A DNA stretch of 64,000 bases from Pseudarthrobacter polychromogenes. Lineage in GTDB: Bacteria > Actinomycetota > Actinomycetes > Actinomycetales > Micrococcaceae. Positions 7,868 through 18,922 of this stretch are shown piece by piece. The notes beneath the pieces are model-generated. The model made no database searches, was not told where the DNA came from, and saw nothing but the letters and a program-made list of their open reading frames with translations. Location of the stretch: the NCBI RefSeq assembly GCF_014644495.1, contig NZ_BMKU01000009.1:118151-182150 (forward strand), written 5' to 3'. The translations under genes were made by a program, and so were the position numbers. How positions within the stretch are numbered: the first letter of the stretch is position 1; the number at the start of each line of letters is the position of its first letter.

Positions 7868-9778
7868 TTAAACGGGGGTGACGCGCAGCCAGAGGTACTG
7901 GCGGGGGAGGAGCGTGACGCCCTCGTCCAGCTGCAGCGCGGCTTCGGAGAGAAGGTCGACGGCGGCGCCTGAGAAACCGGAGAAGGTTTCGGCGGGCAGG
8001 GTCTGGGGTTCGTCGCTGAAGTTGGCGAGGGCCAGGATTCTCGTCTCCCCGCCGTCGGCCGCACTTGCCGGCCGCTGGTAGGCCAGGACGCTCCGGTTGT
8101 GGGTACCGAAATCGAGGAGCGTTGTTCCCGCAAGTTCAGGAGCAGCGCCGCGGACCTCGATCATCCGCTTCAGGGCCGCGTACACCGCACCCTCCGGCGT
8201 GGAAACATCGTGCCGCCGGGCGTACTGCTCCTCCGGATAGTGGGGCCGGTGCACCCAGCGGCTGTCGGCGTCGTGCCCTTCCTCTTTCGCATACCCGTAG
8301 TCGTTGAGCTGCCCCACTTCGTCGCCGAGGTACAGCAGGGGGATGCCGCCGGTGCTGAAGGCCACCGAGTGGGCCAGGAGGATCCGCTCCACCGCCTCAG
8401 CCGGGTCCACCTCCATGCCGCACAGTGACGCCGTCGTCCCTGAAATGCGGCAGTCGCCGGTCTTGGGGTTGTCCTGGAACGGCACGCCGCGGGCGAAGCT
8501 GCCGGGGAAGCGGTTGACGTAGAAGGAGTTCAGGAAGCGGCGGTGGTCGAAGCCGTTGATGCCCAGCTCGGCGGCGTCCTCGTCCGCGAACGTCCAGCCG
8601 ATGTCGTCGTGGCTGCGGACGTAGTTCACCCAGGAGGTGCCGTCCGGGATGTTGTGCCGCCGCTCCAGCGCCTGGGCCAAAAGCGAGGCGTCCCGGGTGG
8701 CCAGGGATTCCCAGATCAGCGCCATCTGCAGCGGGTTGTAGGAGAGCTGGCATTCGGCGGGGTCGATGTAGAGCGCCACCTCGTCCGGATGCACGATTGC
8801 CTCGGACTTGAACAGCAGCGACGGCGCGGCGAGCCGGCACACCGCGTTGAAGGCCTGCAGAAGGACATGCGCCTCGGGCAGGTTCTCGCAGGGGGTGCCC
8901 AGCTGCTTCCAGATGAAGGCCACCGCGTCCATCCGCAGGATGTCCACGCCCTGGTTGGCCAGGAACAGCATTTCCCCGGCCATCGCCCGGAACACGTCCG
9001 GGTTGGAGTAGTTCAGGTCCCACTGGTACGTGTGGAAGGTGGCCCACACCCAGCGGCCGTCCTCCATGTGGACGAAGGACCCAGGGTGGTTCTCCGGGAA
9101 GATCTCGCGCACGTTCTGCTCGAAGGCGTCCGGCATGGTCCGGTCCGGGTAAATCCAGTAGTAGTCGCTGTACTTCGGGTCGCCGGCAGCGGCCCGCCTG
9201 GCCCACTCGTGCTCGTCGGAGGTGTGGTTGAAGATGAAGTCCACCACCAGGCTGATGCCGTGGCCGCGGAACTCAGCCGCGAGGTTGCGGAGCTGTTCCA
9301 TGGTGCCCAGCTTCGGGTTGACCTGGCGGTAGCTCGAAACCGCGTACCCGCCGTCGGAGTGTGGCTCCGGAGCAAGGAACAGCGGCATCAGGTGCAGGTA
9401 GGTCAGGCCCAGTTCCTTGAAATACGGGATCTGGGTTCGGAGCCCGTCCAGGCTGTCCGCATACCGATCCACGTAGCAGACGCCGCCCAGCATGGTGTTG
9501 GACAGGAACCAGTTGCTGTCTGCTTCCCGCTGGGCGTCCAGGGCCTTCAGGTCGGCGGGGCGCTCCTGCCACGAGCGGGCGCTCTCCACCACCAGGGCAA
9601 TGAGCTGGTCCAGCCAGTCCTGCCGGGGTTCGTACAGGGACCGGAACAGGCGGTACAGGTCCGGGAAGTGCGCGTCGAACCTCCGCCGGAAGTCAGGATC
9701 CGCGGTGAGGTCCGCCTGCGCGAGAGCATCGAGGACGTGCTGCCGCACCGTTTCGTCCACCATGACGGAATCCTGCAT
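7868..9778 (-). CDS. Amylosucrase (GH13 subfamily 4)
   Basis: Transglucosidase that uses sucrose to build alpha-1,4-glucan and release fructose, or hydrolyses sucrose. From ATG 9778 (GGAAGGGG 6 bases upstream) it has 636 residues, the same length as Neisseria amylosucrase; an ATG 7 codons earlier has poorer spacing. The GH13 catalytic triad lies at Asp284 (ILRMDAVAF), Glu326 (LFKSEAIVH) and Asp391 (RSHDDIGW), offset by two from the Neisseria numbers 286/328/393. No signal peptide is seen, so it acts in the cytoplasm. It is a lone gene on its strand; no sucrose transporter or glycogen gene adjoins it. A sucrose hydrolase of the same subfamily is the alternative. Confidence 0.92.
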   Translation of the reverse strand: MQDSVMVDETVRQHVLDALAQADLTADPDFRRRFDAHFPDLYRLFRSLYEPRQDWLDQLIALVVESARSWQERPADLKALDAQREADSNWFLSNTMLGGVCYVDRYADSLDGLRTQIPYFKELGLTYLHLMPLFLAPEPHSDGGYAVSSYRQVNPKLGTMEQLRNLAAEFRGHGISLVVDFIFNHTSDEHEWARRAAAGDPKYSDYYWIYPDRTMPDAFEQNVREIFPENHPGSFVHMEDGRWVWATFHTYQWDLNYSNPDVFRAMAGEMLFLANQGVDILRMDAVAFIWKQLGTPCENLPEAHVLLQAFNAVCRLAAPSLLFKSEAIVHPDEVALYIDPAECQLSYNPLQMALIWESLATRDASLLAQALERRHNIPDGTSWVNYVRSHDDIGWTFADEDAAELGINGFDHRRFLNSFYVNRFPGSFARGVPFQDNPKTGDCRISGTTASLCGMEVDPAEAVERILLAHSVAFSTGGIPLLYLGDEVGQLNDYGYAKEEGHDADSRWVHRPHYPEEQYARRHDVSTPEGAVYAALKRMIEVRGAAPELAGTTLLDFGTHNRSVLAYQRPASAADGGETRILALANFSDEPQTLPAETFSGFSGAAVDLLSEAALQLDEGVTLLPRQYLWLRVTPV

Positions 9779-9847
9779 TGAAAACCCCTTCCGGACCACC
9801 AGCCGGCGGATCCGGCAGGGACTGGTTACGGCAGTATGCCACGGCGG

Positions 9848-10495
9848 CTAGCGCCGTGCGTCCCGTGGCAGGGCGGCCAGCGTGCCGGGTTTATCCGCTG
9901 CGCGCCATTCGCCCGCAGTCCGCCGCCGGGCCAGTACCCCCGCGGCAAGGAACAGAAGCCCAAGGAGGCCGGCGGCGCCGGCGGCAACCTGGGCGCTGTG
10001 CGGCCAGAGCCCGGCCATTCCCAGGAAGGCCGGCACCGTGGCGGTCACTTGGCTTGCCAGGACCAGTGCCCAGCCCATGAAGTGGTCCAGCCCGCTCCTG
10101 CCCAGGGCCAGGGAGGCGAACATGAAACCCCAGAGCACCGCCCACGCCAGCCACAGCACGGCGAGCAGGGGATCGGCATGAAGCCAGAAGAAAGCAAGCA
10201 GCACGGCAACGAACGCAACCATCCCGCAGAACCAGCCCAGGCCCTTCGACCCAAGGTCCAGCAGGGTGTCCAGGCCCCCATAGGTGTAGGTCAGCCCGAA
10301 CAGGAGGATCCCGGCGGCCGTTGGCGCCGCGCCGGCCGCACCGCCCAGGGACAGCACGACGGCGCCGAGCGCCAGCTGCACGGTTCCCACCACCAGGCCC
10401 AGGACGGCTGCGTCGCGGCGGGGCAGGTGCCCCAGGATGGCGAGACCATTGACCAGCAGCGCCGCACCGGAGAGGAGGAGGCAGACGTACGGCAT
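9848..10495 (-). CDS. AmiS/UreI-family urea/amide channel
   Basis: A 215-residue membrane protein made of about six to seven hydrophobic helices with short loops, resembling AmiS/UreI transporters of urea and short-chain amides. Notable stretches are LLLSGAALLVNGLAILG at the N-terminus and TYTYGGLDTLLD near the middle, typical of the family. The start ATG 10495 has AGGGG about 7 bases upstream; the open frame reaches 10579 but that part lies in the divergent promoter region. No amidase or urease gene is adjacent, so substrate is unknown. Divergent from glutamate dehydrogenase across a 205-base gap, which fits a general nitrogen role. Confidence 0.82.
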   Translation of the reverse strand: MPYVCLLLSGAALLVNGLAILGHLPRRDAAVLGLVVGTVQLALGAVVLSLGGAAGAAPTAAGILLFGLTYTYGGLDTLLDLGSKGLGWFCGMVAFVAVLLAFFWLHADPLLAVLWLAWAVLWGFMFASLALGRSGLDHFMGWALVLASQVTATVPAFLGMAGLWPHSAQVAAGAAGLLGLLFLAAGVLARRRTAGEWRAADKPGTLAALPRDARR

Positions 10496-10634
10496 CAGGA
10501 CGCCCCTGTGCCTGCGAAGACAATCACTGAAAGTCTCATAGAGTGGAATGTTTTTGTCACAATACGGAGAATAGGGCATTGTTTTGGGGGTGGCCTAACA
10601 GTGCCCGGTCGTAATTGGTTAGGTTGAAACGTAA

Positions 10635-13723
<3,089 letters not shown>

Positions 13724-13788
13724 CTCTCAGTTGTACCTGCTGGAACCCGCTCCGGCTATGGGGAAATCCGCAGCTGGGGAATTCGCAG

Positions 13789-14511
13789 CTAGGGAGTGCG
13801 GAGCGCCGCGTGGAAAGCGTAGGCCGAGTTGCTCCACACCACGAAGAGCAGCGGGGCCGGCGCCAGGGCCACGCCCAGCACGGGCTGCAGCAGCGCGGCA
13901 GAGGCGATGACGCCCAGCAGGACAAGCGCGGCAAAGCTCAGGTACCAGCGCTGCACGCACAGGTAGAGGGCTGCCTTGAGCAGGTCCTTGAGTCCCGCTT
14001 CGGGCAAGAGTACGACGCCGGCGCTCGCCGTTACGGTGACGGCCACGGTGACGGCGGCAGCCACCACGATGACGGGAACCAGCACGGCCGCTGCCGGCAT
14101 GGACAGGGTGACCGCCAGGTCCACGCCAAGGAAGAGCAGTATTGCCACGGCGGCCAGCCCCAGCGGGGCGGCCCGCCGGAAACCGCCGAAGTAGCCCCTG
14201 AGGAAGGATGCAACCGGCTTAACCGCGGCGCCGTCGTCGTTCAATGCCTGGAAGGAGGCAAACAGGCCGGCGAGCGACGGCGGAACGGTCACCGAAAGCG
14301 CAAGGAAGAACGGCCAGGCGGCGATGGGGTCCGCCACCAGGGCCAGGCACAGCACCAGCGGCGCGTTCGCCAGGGCCAGCAGGACGTTCCCGGCCAGGAA
14401 GGTGTAGACGAAGCCGAAGATGCCGCCGAAGGTTTCAAATCCGGGGCTGGGAAGGCGTCCGGCCAGGCCGCGCCGCCGGGAACGGGTGGGGTGCTGCGCC
14501 ACGGAGGTCAT
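13789..14511 (-). CDS. DUF624 (YesL-like) membrane protein of the sugar ABC operon
   Basis: A 240-residue polytopic membrane protein with five to six hydrophobic helices and a short basic N-terminus, matching the DUF624/YesL family that accompanies carbohydrate ABC transporters in Gram-positive bacteria. Its ATG overlaps the stop of the upstream permease by 4 bases (ATGA), so it is translationally coupled and belongs to that operon. It is last in the order 2-hydroxyacid dehydrogenase, binding protein, permease, permease, DUF624. The family's molecular role is unknown; an accessory role in sugar uptake or regulation is inferred from context. Confidence 0.78.
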   Translation of the reverse strand: MTSVAQHPTRSRRRGLAGRLPSPGFETFGGIFGFVYTFLAGNVLLALANAPLVLCLALVADPIAAWPFFLALSVTVPPSLAGLFASFQALNDDGAAVKPVASFLRGYFGGFRRAAPLGLAAVAILLFLGVDLAVTLSMPAAAVLVPVIVVAAAVTVAVTVTASAGVVLLPEAGLKDLLKAALYLCVQRWYLSFAALVLLGVIASAALLQPVLGVALAPAPLLFVVWSNSAYAFHAALRTP

Positions 14512-15437
14512 CCCTTCATGCCGCTCGTGGCGATGCCCTGGATGAAGTAGCGCTGGCCCACCAGGAAGATCACCAGGATGGGGATCACGGAGATCACGGA
14601 ACCGGTCATGATCATGGCGTACTCGGCATCGAACTGGCCCACGAAGGAACGCAGGCCCAGCTGGACGGTCCAGAGGCGGTTGCTGGTGAGGTAGATGAAC
14701 GGGCCCATGTAGTCGTTCCAGGTGTTCACGAACGTCAGCAGCGCCAGGCTGGCCAGTGCCGGTTTGGACAGCGGCAGGATCACCCGGGCCCAGATTCCGT
14801 ACTCGCTCAGGCCGTCGATCCGGGCGGCCTCGCAGAGCTCGTCCGGAATGGTCATGTAGTACTGCCGCATCAGGAACACGCCGAACGCGCCGAAGGCCTG
14901 CAACAGGATGAGGGCGTTAAAGCTGTTGGTCAGGCCCAGGTTCTGCATCATGATGTACTGCGGCACCATGTAGGCCTGCCACGGCACGGCGATGGTGCCG
15001 ATGTACGCCAGGAACAGCACGTCCCGGCCCGGGAAACGCACCTTGGAAAAGCCATAGGCCGCCAGCGAACCGGTGAGGACCTGCAGGCACGTGATGATCA
15101 CCGCGAGGTACAGAGAGTTCTGCAGGTACCCCATCATGGGGATCCGGGTCCAGATGTCCGTGTAGTTGCTCCAGACGAACTCCGTGGGGATCCACTGGAT
15201 CGGCACCGTGAGGACCTGGTTGTTCTCCTTCAGCGAGGAGGACACCATCCAGATGAACGGCACCATCAGCGCCGCCACCAGCACCACCAGCACGCCGTAA
15301 ATGACGGCGTCGGAGGTGCGCTTCTTCCGTTCCCGTGGCGAGTCGCGCTGCGTACGACGGCGGTCTTCCGGAGCGGGTGCCAGGCCCTCCCCGGCGAAGG
15401 GCGCCTCAGCCTTGAGGTCTTCGGCCATGTTGGTCAT
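14508..15437 (-). CDS. Carbohydrate ABC transporter permease, MalG type
   Basis: Inner-membrane permease of 309 residues with six predicted helices. The cytoplasmic EAA loop reads EAARIDGLSEYGIWARVILP, as in MalG/LacG-type partners. A charged 50-residue N-terminal tail precedes the first helix. Its ATG overlaps the stop of the other permease by one base (TGATG). The operon encodes no ATP-binding subunit, so a shared MsmK-type ATPase encoded elsewhere is expected. Substrate is probably an oligosaccharide handled by the divergent heparinase-fold and DUF2264 genes (inference). Confidence 0.93.
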   Translation of the reverse strand: MTNMAEDLKAEAPFAGEGLAPAPEDRRRTQRDSPRERKKRTSDAVIYGVLVVLVAALMVPFIWMVSSSLKENNQVLTVPIQWIPTEFVWSNYTDIWTRIPMMGYLQNSLYLAVIITCLQVLTGSLAAYGFSKVRFPGRDVLFLAYIGTIAVPWQAYMVPQYIMMQNLGLTNSFNALILLQAFGAFGVFLMRQYYMTIPDELCEAARIDGLSEYGIWARVILPLSKPALASLALLTFVNTWNDYMGPFIYLTSNRLWTVQLGLRSFVGQFDAEYAMIMTGSVISVIPILVIFLVGQRYFIQGIATSGMKG

Positions 15438-16372
15438 CAGCGTTCCCTCCGCTGTTGGATCTTGAACTGCAGGACGGTGACCGTGAGGACGATGACGAAC
15501 AGCACCAGCGAGATGGCGGACGAGTATCCGAACTTCCCTTCGCCGATGCCCTCCTGGTAAATGAGCTGGGACAGCACGGTTGTGGCGCGTCCCGGTCCGC
15601 CGTTGGTCATGACCACGATCAGGTCGAACACCTTGAAGCTGGAGACTGTCAGCATCACCACCACAAAGAACGTGGTGGGCCGCAGGGAGGGGATGGTGAC
15701 GTTCCAGAAGCGCTGCCAGGGGCTGGCGCCGTCAACTTCCGCTGCTTCGTAGAGTTCGGTGGGGATGGCCTGCAGGCCGGCCAGGTACAGGATCATGTAG
15801 TACCCCATGTCACGCCAGACGCTGGTGATGATGACGGCGGGCATGGCCCAGTCGGAGCTGGAGGTCCAGCCGGGGGTTTCGGCGATGCCGATAACGTTCA
15901 GGAACTGGTTGATGGGTCCGTTGTCCGGGCTGAACAGCATGTTCCAGACCACCGCCACCGCTACCAGGGAGGTGATGTAGGGAAAGAAGATTGCCACCCG
16001 GAAGAAACCGATGCCCTTGAGCTTTCGGTTCAGTAGCAAAGCGAGGACCAACGCCAGGGCCATGGTGAGCGGGACGTGCCCCAGGGCGTAGACCACGGTA
16101 TTGCGCAGCGCCACCCAGAATGTGTCGCTCTGGAACATGCGCTGGAAGTTTTCCAGCCCTACCCAGCGGGGCGCCGTGAACGAGGTCCACTCCATGAAGG
16201 AGAGGGCGAAGGCCGCGGTTACGGGGATGAGGGTGAAGGCCAGGAAGCCCAGGAAGTTCGGAAGGATAAACGTCCACCCGATCAGCGTGTTGCGCCGCGC
16301 CTGCTTCCGGTTGCCCCGGCTGTGGGCAGGTGCTGGAGCCGGGGCAACGGGAGGAAGTGTTTCAGTAGTCAT
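15437..16372 (-). CDS. Carbohydrate ABC transporter permease, MalF/UgpA type
   Basis: Permease of 311 residues with six predicted helices, partner of the MalG-type subunit encoded immediately downstream. Its EAA motif reads EAAEVDGASPWQRFWNVTIP. The N-terminal 30 residues are Pro/Ala-rich then basic, followed by the first helix WTFILPNFLGFLAFTLIPV. The gap to the binding-protein gene is only 9 bases, and the next start overlaps its stop. The substrate cannot be read from the permease. Confidence 0.93.
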   Translation of the reverse strand: MTTETLPPVAPAPAPAHSRGNRKQARRNTLIGWTFILPNFLGFLAFTLIPVTAAFALSFMEWTSFTAPRWVGLENFQRMFQSDTFWVALRNTVVYALGHVPLTMALALVLALLLNRKLKGIGFFRVAIFFPYITSLVAVAVVWNMLFSPDNGPINQFLNVIGIAETPGWTSSSDWAMPAVIITSVWRDMGYYMILYLAGLQAIPTELYEAAEVDGASPWQRFWNVTIPSLRPTTFFVVVMLTVSSFKVFDLIVVMTNGGPGRATTVLSQLIYQEGIGEGKFGYSSAISLVLFVIVLTVTVLQFKIQQRRER

Positions 16373-16381
16373 GGCTGCCTG

Positions 16382-17662
16382 TTACTGACCGAGGACTTCG
16401 CTTTTGACGCGCTTGCCCATCTCGGTGATGCCGTCTGCCACGGAGCGTTCGCCCACCATGATGAGGTCGTGCTCCTGGTTGAGGATCTTGTCCGTGGCGG
16501 CAGACTTGTCACTGACCGGCATTTCCAGCGCGGTTTCGTCGGGGGAGAACGCCTTCTTGGACAACTCATCCGTGGGCAGGCCCTCGAGCTGGAAGTAGGT
16601 GTCCGTGACAGCGTCGTTCTGCAGGGCCGGGACCACACCGATCTTGGAGATGGCCTTGGCGCCTTCTTCACCGGCAGCCCACTCGATGAACTTCCTGGCT
16701 TCCTCGGAGTGCGCGGCGTTCTTGTTGACGGCGAAGGCCGTGGGTGAGCCGAACGTCGATACCTTGCCGTTGGAGTCCTTCTGCGGCAAGGGAGCCAGGC
16801 CCCAGTCAACGTCTGTCTTGCCGTCCTTCTTGGCCTGCAGGACGCCGGCGATGTACCAGGTTCCCATGGGCATCATGGCGGCCTGGCCGGTTTCGAACAT
16901 GGTCCGGTAGCTGGTCTTCTGGCTCTTGGCCGTTCCGAAGTCCAGGGTGGCGCCGCTCTTCTGCAGCTCCAGGGTGGTGTTGTACTGGTCTTCGAAGAAG
17001 CCGTACTCGCCGCTGATCTGGTCACCGCCGTTCTGCGCTGCCGCGATGGCCTGCACAACGGAGCGCCAGATGTGGTGGTACGTGCCGTAGACCTTCTTGC
17101 CGCCGGCTTCGGTGGTGAGCTTTTGGGCAAGGGCGGTGTACTCATCCCAGGTCAGGTCCTTGGGCTCTTCAACGCCGGCGGCCTTGAGCAGTTCCTTGTT
17201 GTAGTAGAGCAGCCAGAAGTCCTGCCGGTACGGCGCCGCGTAGTACTTGCCGTCAATGTCGAAGGCGTCCAGCCCGGCAAGATCGTCCTTGCCCACGGTG
17301 TCCACCACACCGTTGATTTCCTGGAGCTGGCCGTTGTTGGCGTAGCGGGCGTAGTCGATGACGTTCTTCATGGTCAGGACGTCGGTGGTGTCCCCGCCGG
17401 CCAGCATGGTGGTCACCTTCTGCGGGTAGTCGTCCGCCAGGATGTCCACCGGCTCGATGTCCACGTCCGGGTTTGCGGCCTCGTAGCCGTCAAACAGGGC
17501 CTTGAATTCCGGTGTGCCTTCGTAGTTCCACACGGATACCGTCAGGCGGGTTTTGCCGTCCTGGCTTTGGGGTTCCGCGGGACCGGCGGCGCCGGCGCAG
17601 CCGGTCAGGCCAAGTCCTGCTGTCACTGCCAGGGCGATGGCGGCGAGGGTTGTGCGCTTCAT
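16382..17662 (-). CDS. Extracellular solute-binding lipoprotein of sugar ABC transporter (family 1)
   Basis: Binding protein of 426 residues with a Sec lipoprotein signal: basic MKR, hydrophobic core, lipobox LTGC at about 18-21. The mature part is a typical family-1 periplasmic-binding fold with GTWYIAGVLQ and SPTAFAVNKNAAHSEEARKFI stretches. A strong AAGGAG lies 6 bases before the ATG. It follows the 2-hydroxyacid dehydrogenase by 80 bases and precedes the two permeases. It would capture an oligosaccharide at the membrane surface; the neighbouring lyase-fold gene suggests a uronic-acid-containing one (inference). Confidence 0.93.
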   Translation of the reverse strand: MKRTTLAAIALAVTAGLGLTGCAGAAGPAEPQSQDGKTRLTVSVWNYEGTPEFKALFDGYEAANPDVDIEPVDILADDYPQKVTTMLAGGDTTDVLTMKNVIDYARYANNGQLQEINGVVDTVGKDDLAGLDAFDIDGKYYAAPYRQDFWLLYYNKELLKAAGVEEPKDLTWDEYTALAQKLTTEAGGKKVYGTYHHIWRSVVQAIAAAQNGGDQISGEYGFFEDQYNTTLELQKSGATLDFGTAKSQKTSYRTMFETGQAAMMPMGTWYIAGVLQAKKDGKTDVDWGLAPLPQKDSNGKVSTFGSPTAFAVNKNAAHSEEARKFIEWAAGEEGAKAISKIGVVPALQNDAVTDTYFQLEGLPTDELSKKAFSPDETALEMPVSDKSAATDKILNQEHDLIMVGERSVADGITEMGKRVKSEVLGQ

Positions 17663-17742
17663 TGCGTTCTCCTTACTAGGGATGCGGGTTTGCCGCGGAT
17701 GCGGCGAGGTTTGCGGTTGCGGTTGCCCGGGTACCGGACTGC

Positions 17743-18765
17743 TCAGGCGCTGAGGGAGAGGTCGTCAGGGACCACTTGCGCCAGCAGTTTCTGTCCGGTC
17801 AGGTACCGTTCCAGGTCGTTGAGGGCGGCGTCGGACATCCTGCGGGTTTCGCTCCCCAGGGAGCCTGCGATGTGCGGAGTGATCACGACGTTGGGGAGGT
17901 CATACAGGACGGAGGTTGCCGGCAGCGGTTCGGGTTCCGTGACGTCCAGGAGCGCGTTGATGCGGCCGGTGGCGCATTCGGCTTCCAGGGCGCTGGTGTC
18001 CACCAGCGAACCGCGGGCCGTGTTGATCAGGGTGGCATGGTCCTTCATCGCCCCCAGTTCGGCTGCGCCGAGCATATGCCGTGTCTCCGGAAGAGCCGGC
18101 GCGTGCACGGTAACGACATCCGACGCCGCGAGGAGGTCCAGCAGGGGCACCAGCCGCCCTCCTGCTGCGGCCACGGCTGACGGGTCGGCATGGGGATCGC
18201 TCACCAGACAGGTGACGTCCTGGAGCTGCTGGACCAGCTGGACCACCCTGCGCCCGATGCGGGAGAAGCCGATGACCCCGATGGTCCGCCCGATGTTGCC
18301 CAGCTCCCCGCGCAGGGTGCTGTAGCTCCAGTCCTCCCTGTGGATACGGGCATCGTTGGACAGCACCTGGGCCTTTTTGCCGGCCAGGACGATGGAGGCA
18401 AACGTGAATTCGGCTACCGGGATGGCGTTCGCGTCCGCGCCGTTGGTGACCAGGATGCCGCGGTCCCACAGTTCCTGGCTGACAAAGCTGCGGACAGTCC
18501 CGGCGCAGTGAAAGACAGCGCGGAGCCTCGGCATGTGTGCCAGCGCGGCGGCATCCAGGCGGGGTACACCCCAGCTCGTGAGGAGGATTTCCACCTCCGC
18601 AAGGCGCGGGGCCAGCCCGGGGTGTTCCCTGACGTTGAGTGAAGCGGTCCACGGCTGCGCGCCGAGATCCACCAGGTTTGCGAGGCGCTCCAGCCGCGAT
18701 GCATCAAACTGGTCCGCAAAAGTACCGCGGTTCATGACCAGCAGCGCCTTCGGTTTTCGGGACAC
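17743..18765 (-). CDS. D-isomer-specific 2-hydroxyacid dehydrogenase
   Basis: NAD(P)-dependent dehydrogenase of 340 residues. The nucleotide-binding glycine motif reads GVIGFSRIGRR at about 165-175; the substrate Arg sits in NTARGSLVD, and the catalytic His in ITPHIAGS, in the usual order Arg-Glu-His. Starts at GTG with AAAGGAGG 4 bases before it. First gene of the transporter operon and divergent from the heparinase-fold gene, so it probably handles a 2-keto or 2-hydroxy acid arising from uronate breakdown. The exact substrate is unknown. Confidence 0.85.
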   Translation of the reverse strand: MSRKPKALLVMNRGTFADQFDASRLERLANLVDLGAQPWTASLNVREHPGLAPRLAEVEILLTSWGVPRLDAAALAHMPRLRAVFHCAGTVRSFVSQELWDRGILVTNGADANAIPVAEFTFASIVLAGKKAQVLSNDARIHREDWSYSTLRGELGNIGRTIGVIGFSRIGRRVVQLVQQLQDVTCLVSDPHADPSAVAAAGGRLVPLLDLLAASDVVTVHAPALPETRHMLGAAELGAMKDHATLINTARGSLVDTSALEAECATGRINALLDVTEPEPLPATSVLYDLPNVVITPHIAGSLGSETRRMSDAALNDLERYLTGQKLLAQVVPDDLSLSA

Positions 18766-18922
18766 GGGGCCTCCTTTCGGGTTGTGGTGTTGGCCCCGCG
18801 GGGCTGAACTTCATGTCTTGCATCACATCTGACAATCAGTAGATACTCATAAACAAGACGGATCATCCAAGCTGATCACATTCGTTCTAGATCATTCACA
18901 CTCGAACATTTGAGGAACCCAG
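18766..18922. promoter_or_regulatory. Divergent promoter region with repeated GATCA boxes
   Basis: This 157-base gap serves two divergent operons and is clearly richer in A/T than its flanks. GATCA occurs three times (18861, 18874, 18890), and the stretch 18873-18912 carries related direct repeats with CATTCG/CACTCG cores. These are plausible sites for the DeoR-LacI chimeric regulator encoded 2 kb downstream, but no clean palindrome is present. Confidence 0.35.

Noticed and set aside
10595..10625. CCTAAC/GTTAGG pair upstream of gdhA as GlnR or AmtR site
   Set aside because: Spacing and sequence do not fit either consensus.
13764..13800. Imperfect 15-base tandem repeat (TCCGCAGCTGGGGA / TTCGCAGCTAGGGA) after the DUF624 gene
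   Set aside because: Only two copies with mismatches, partly coding; no clear function.
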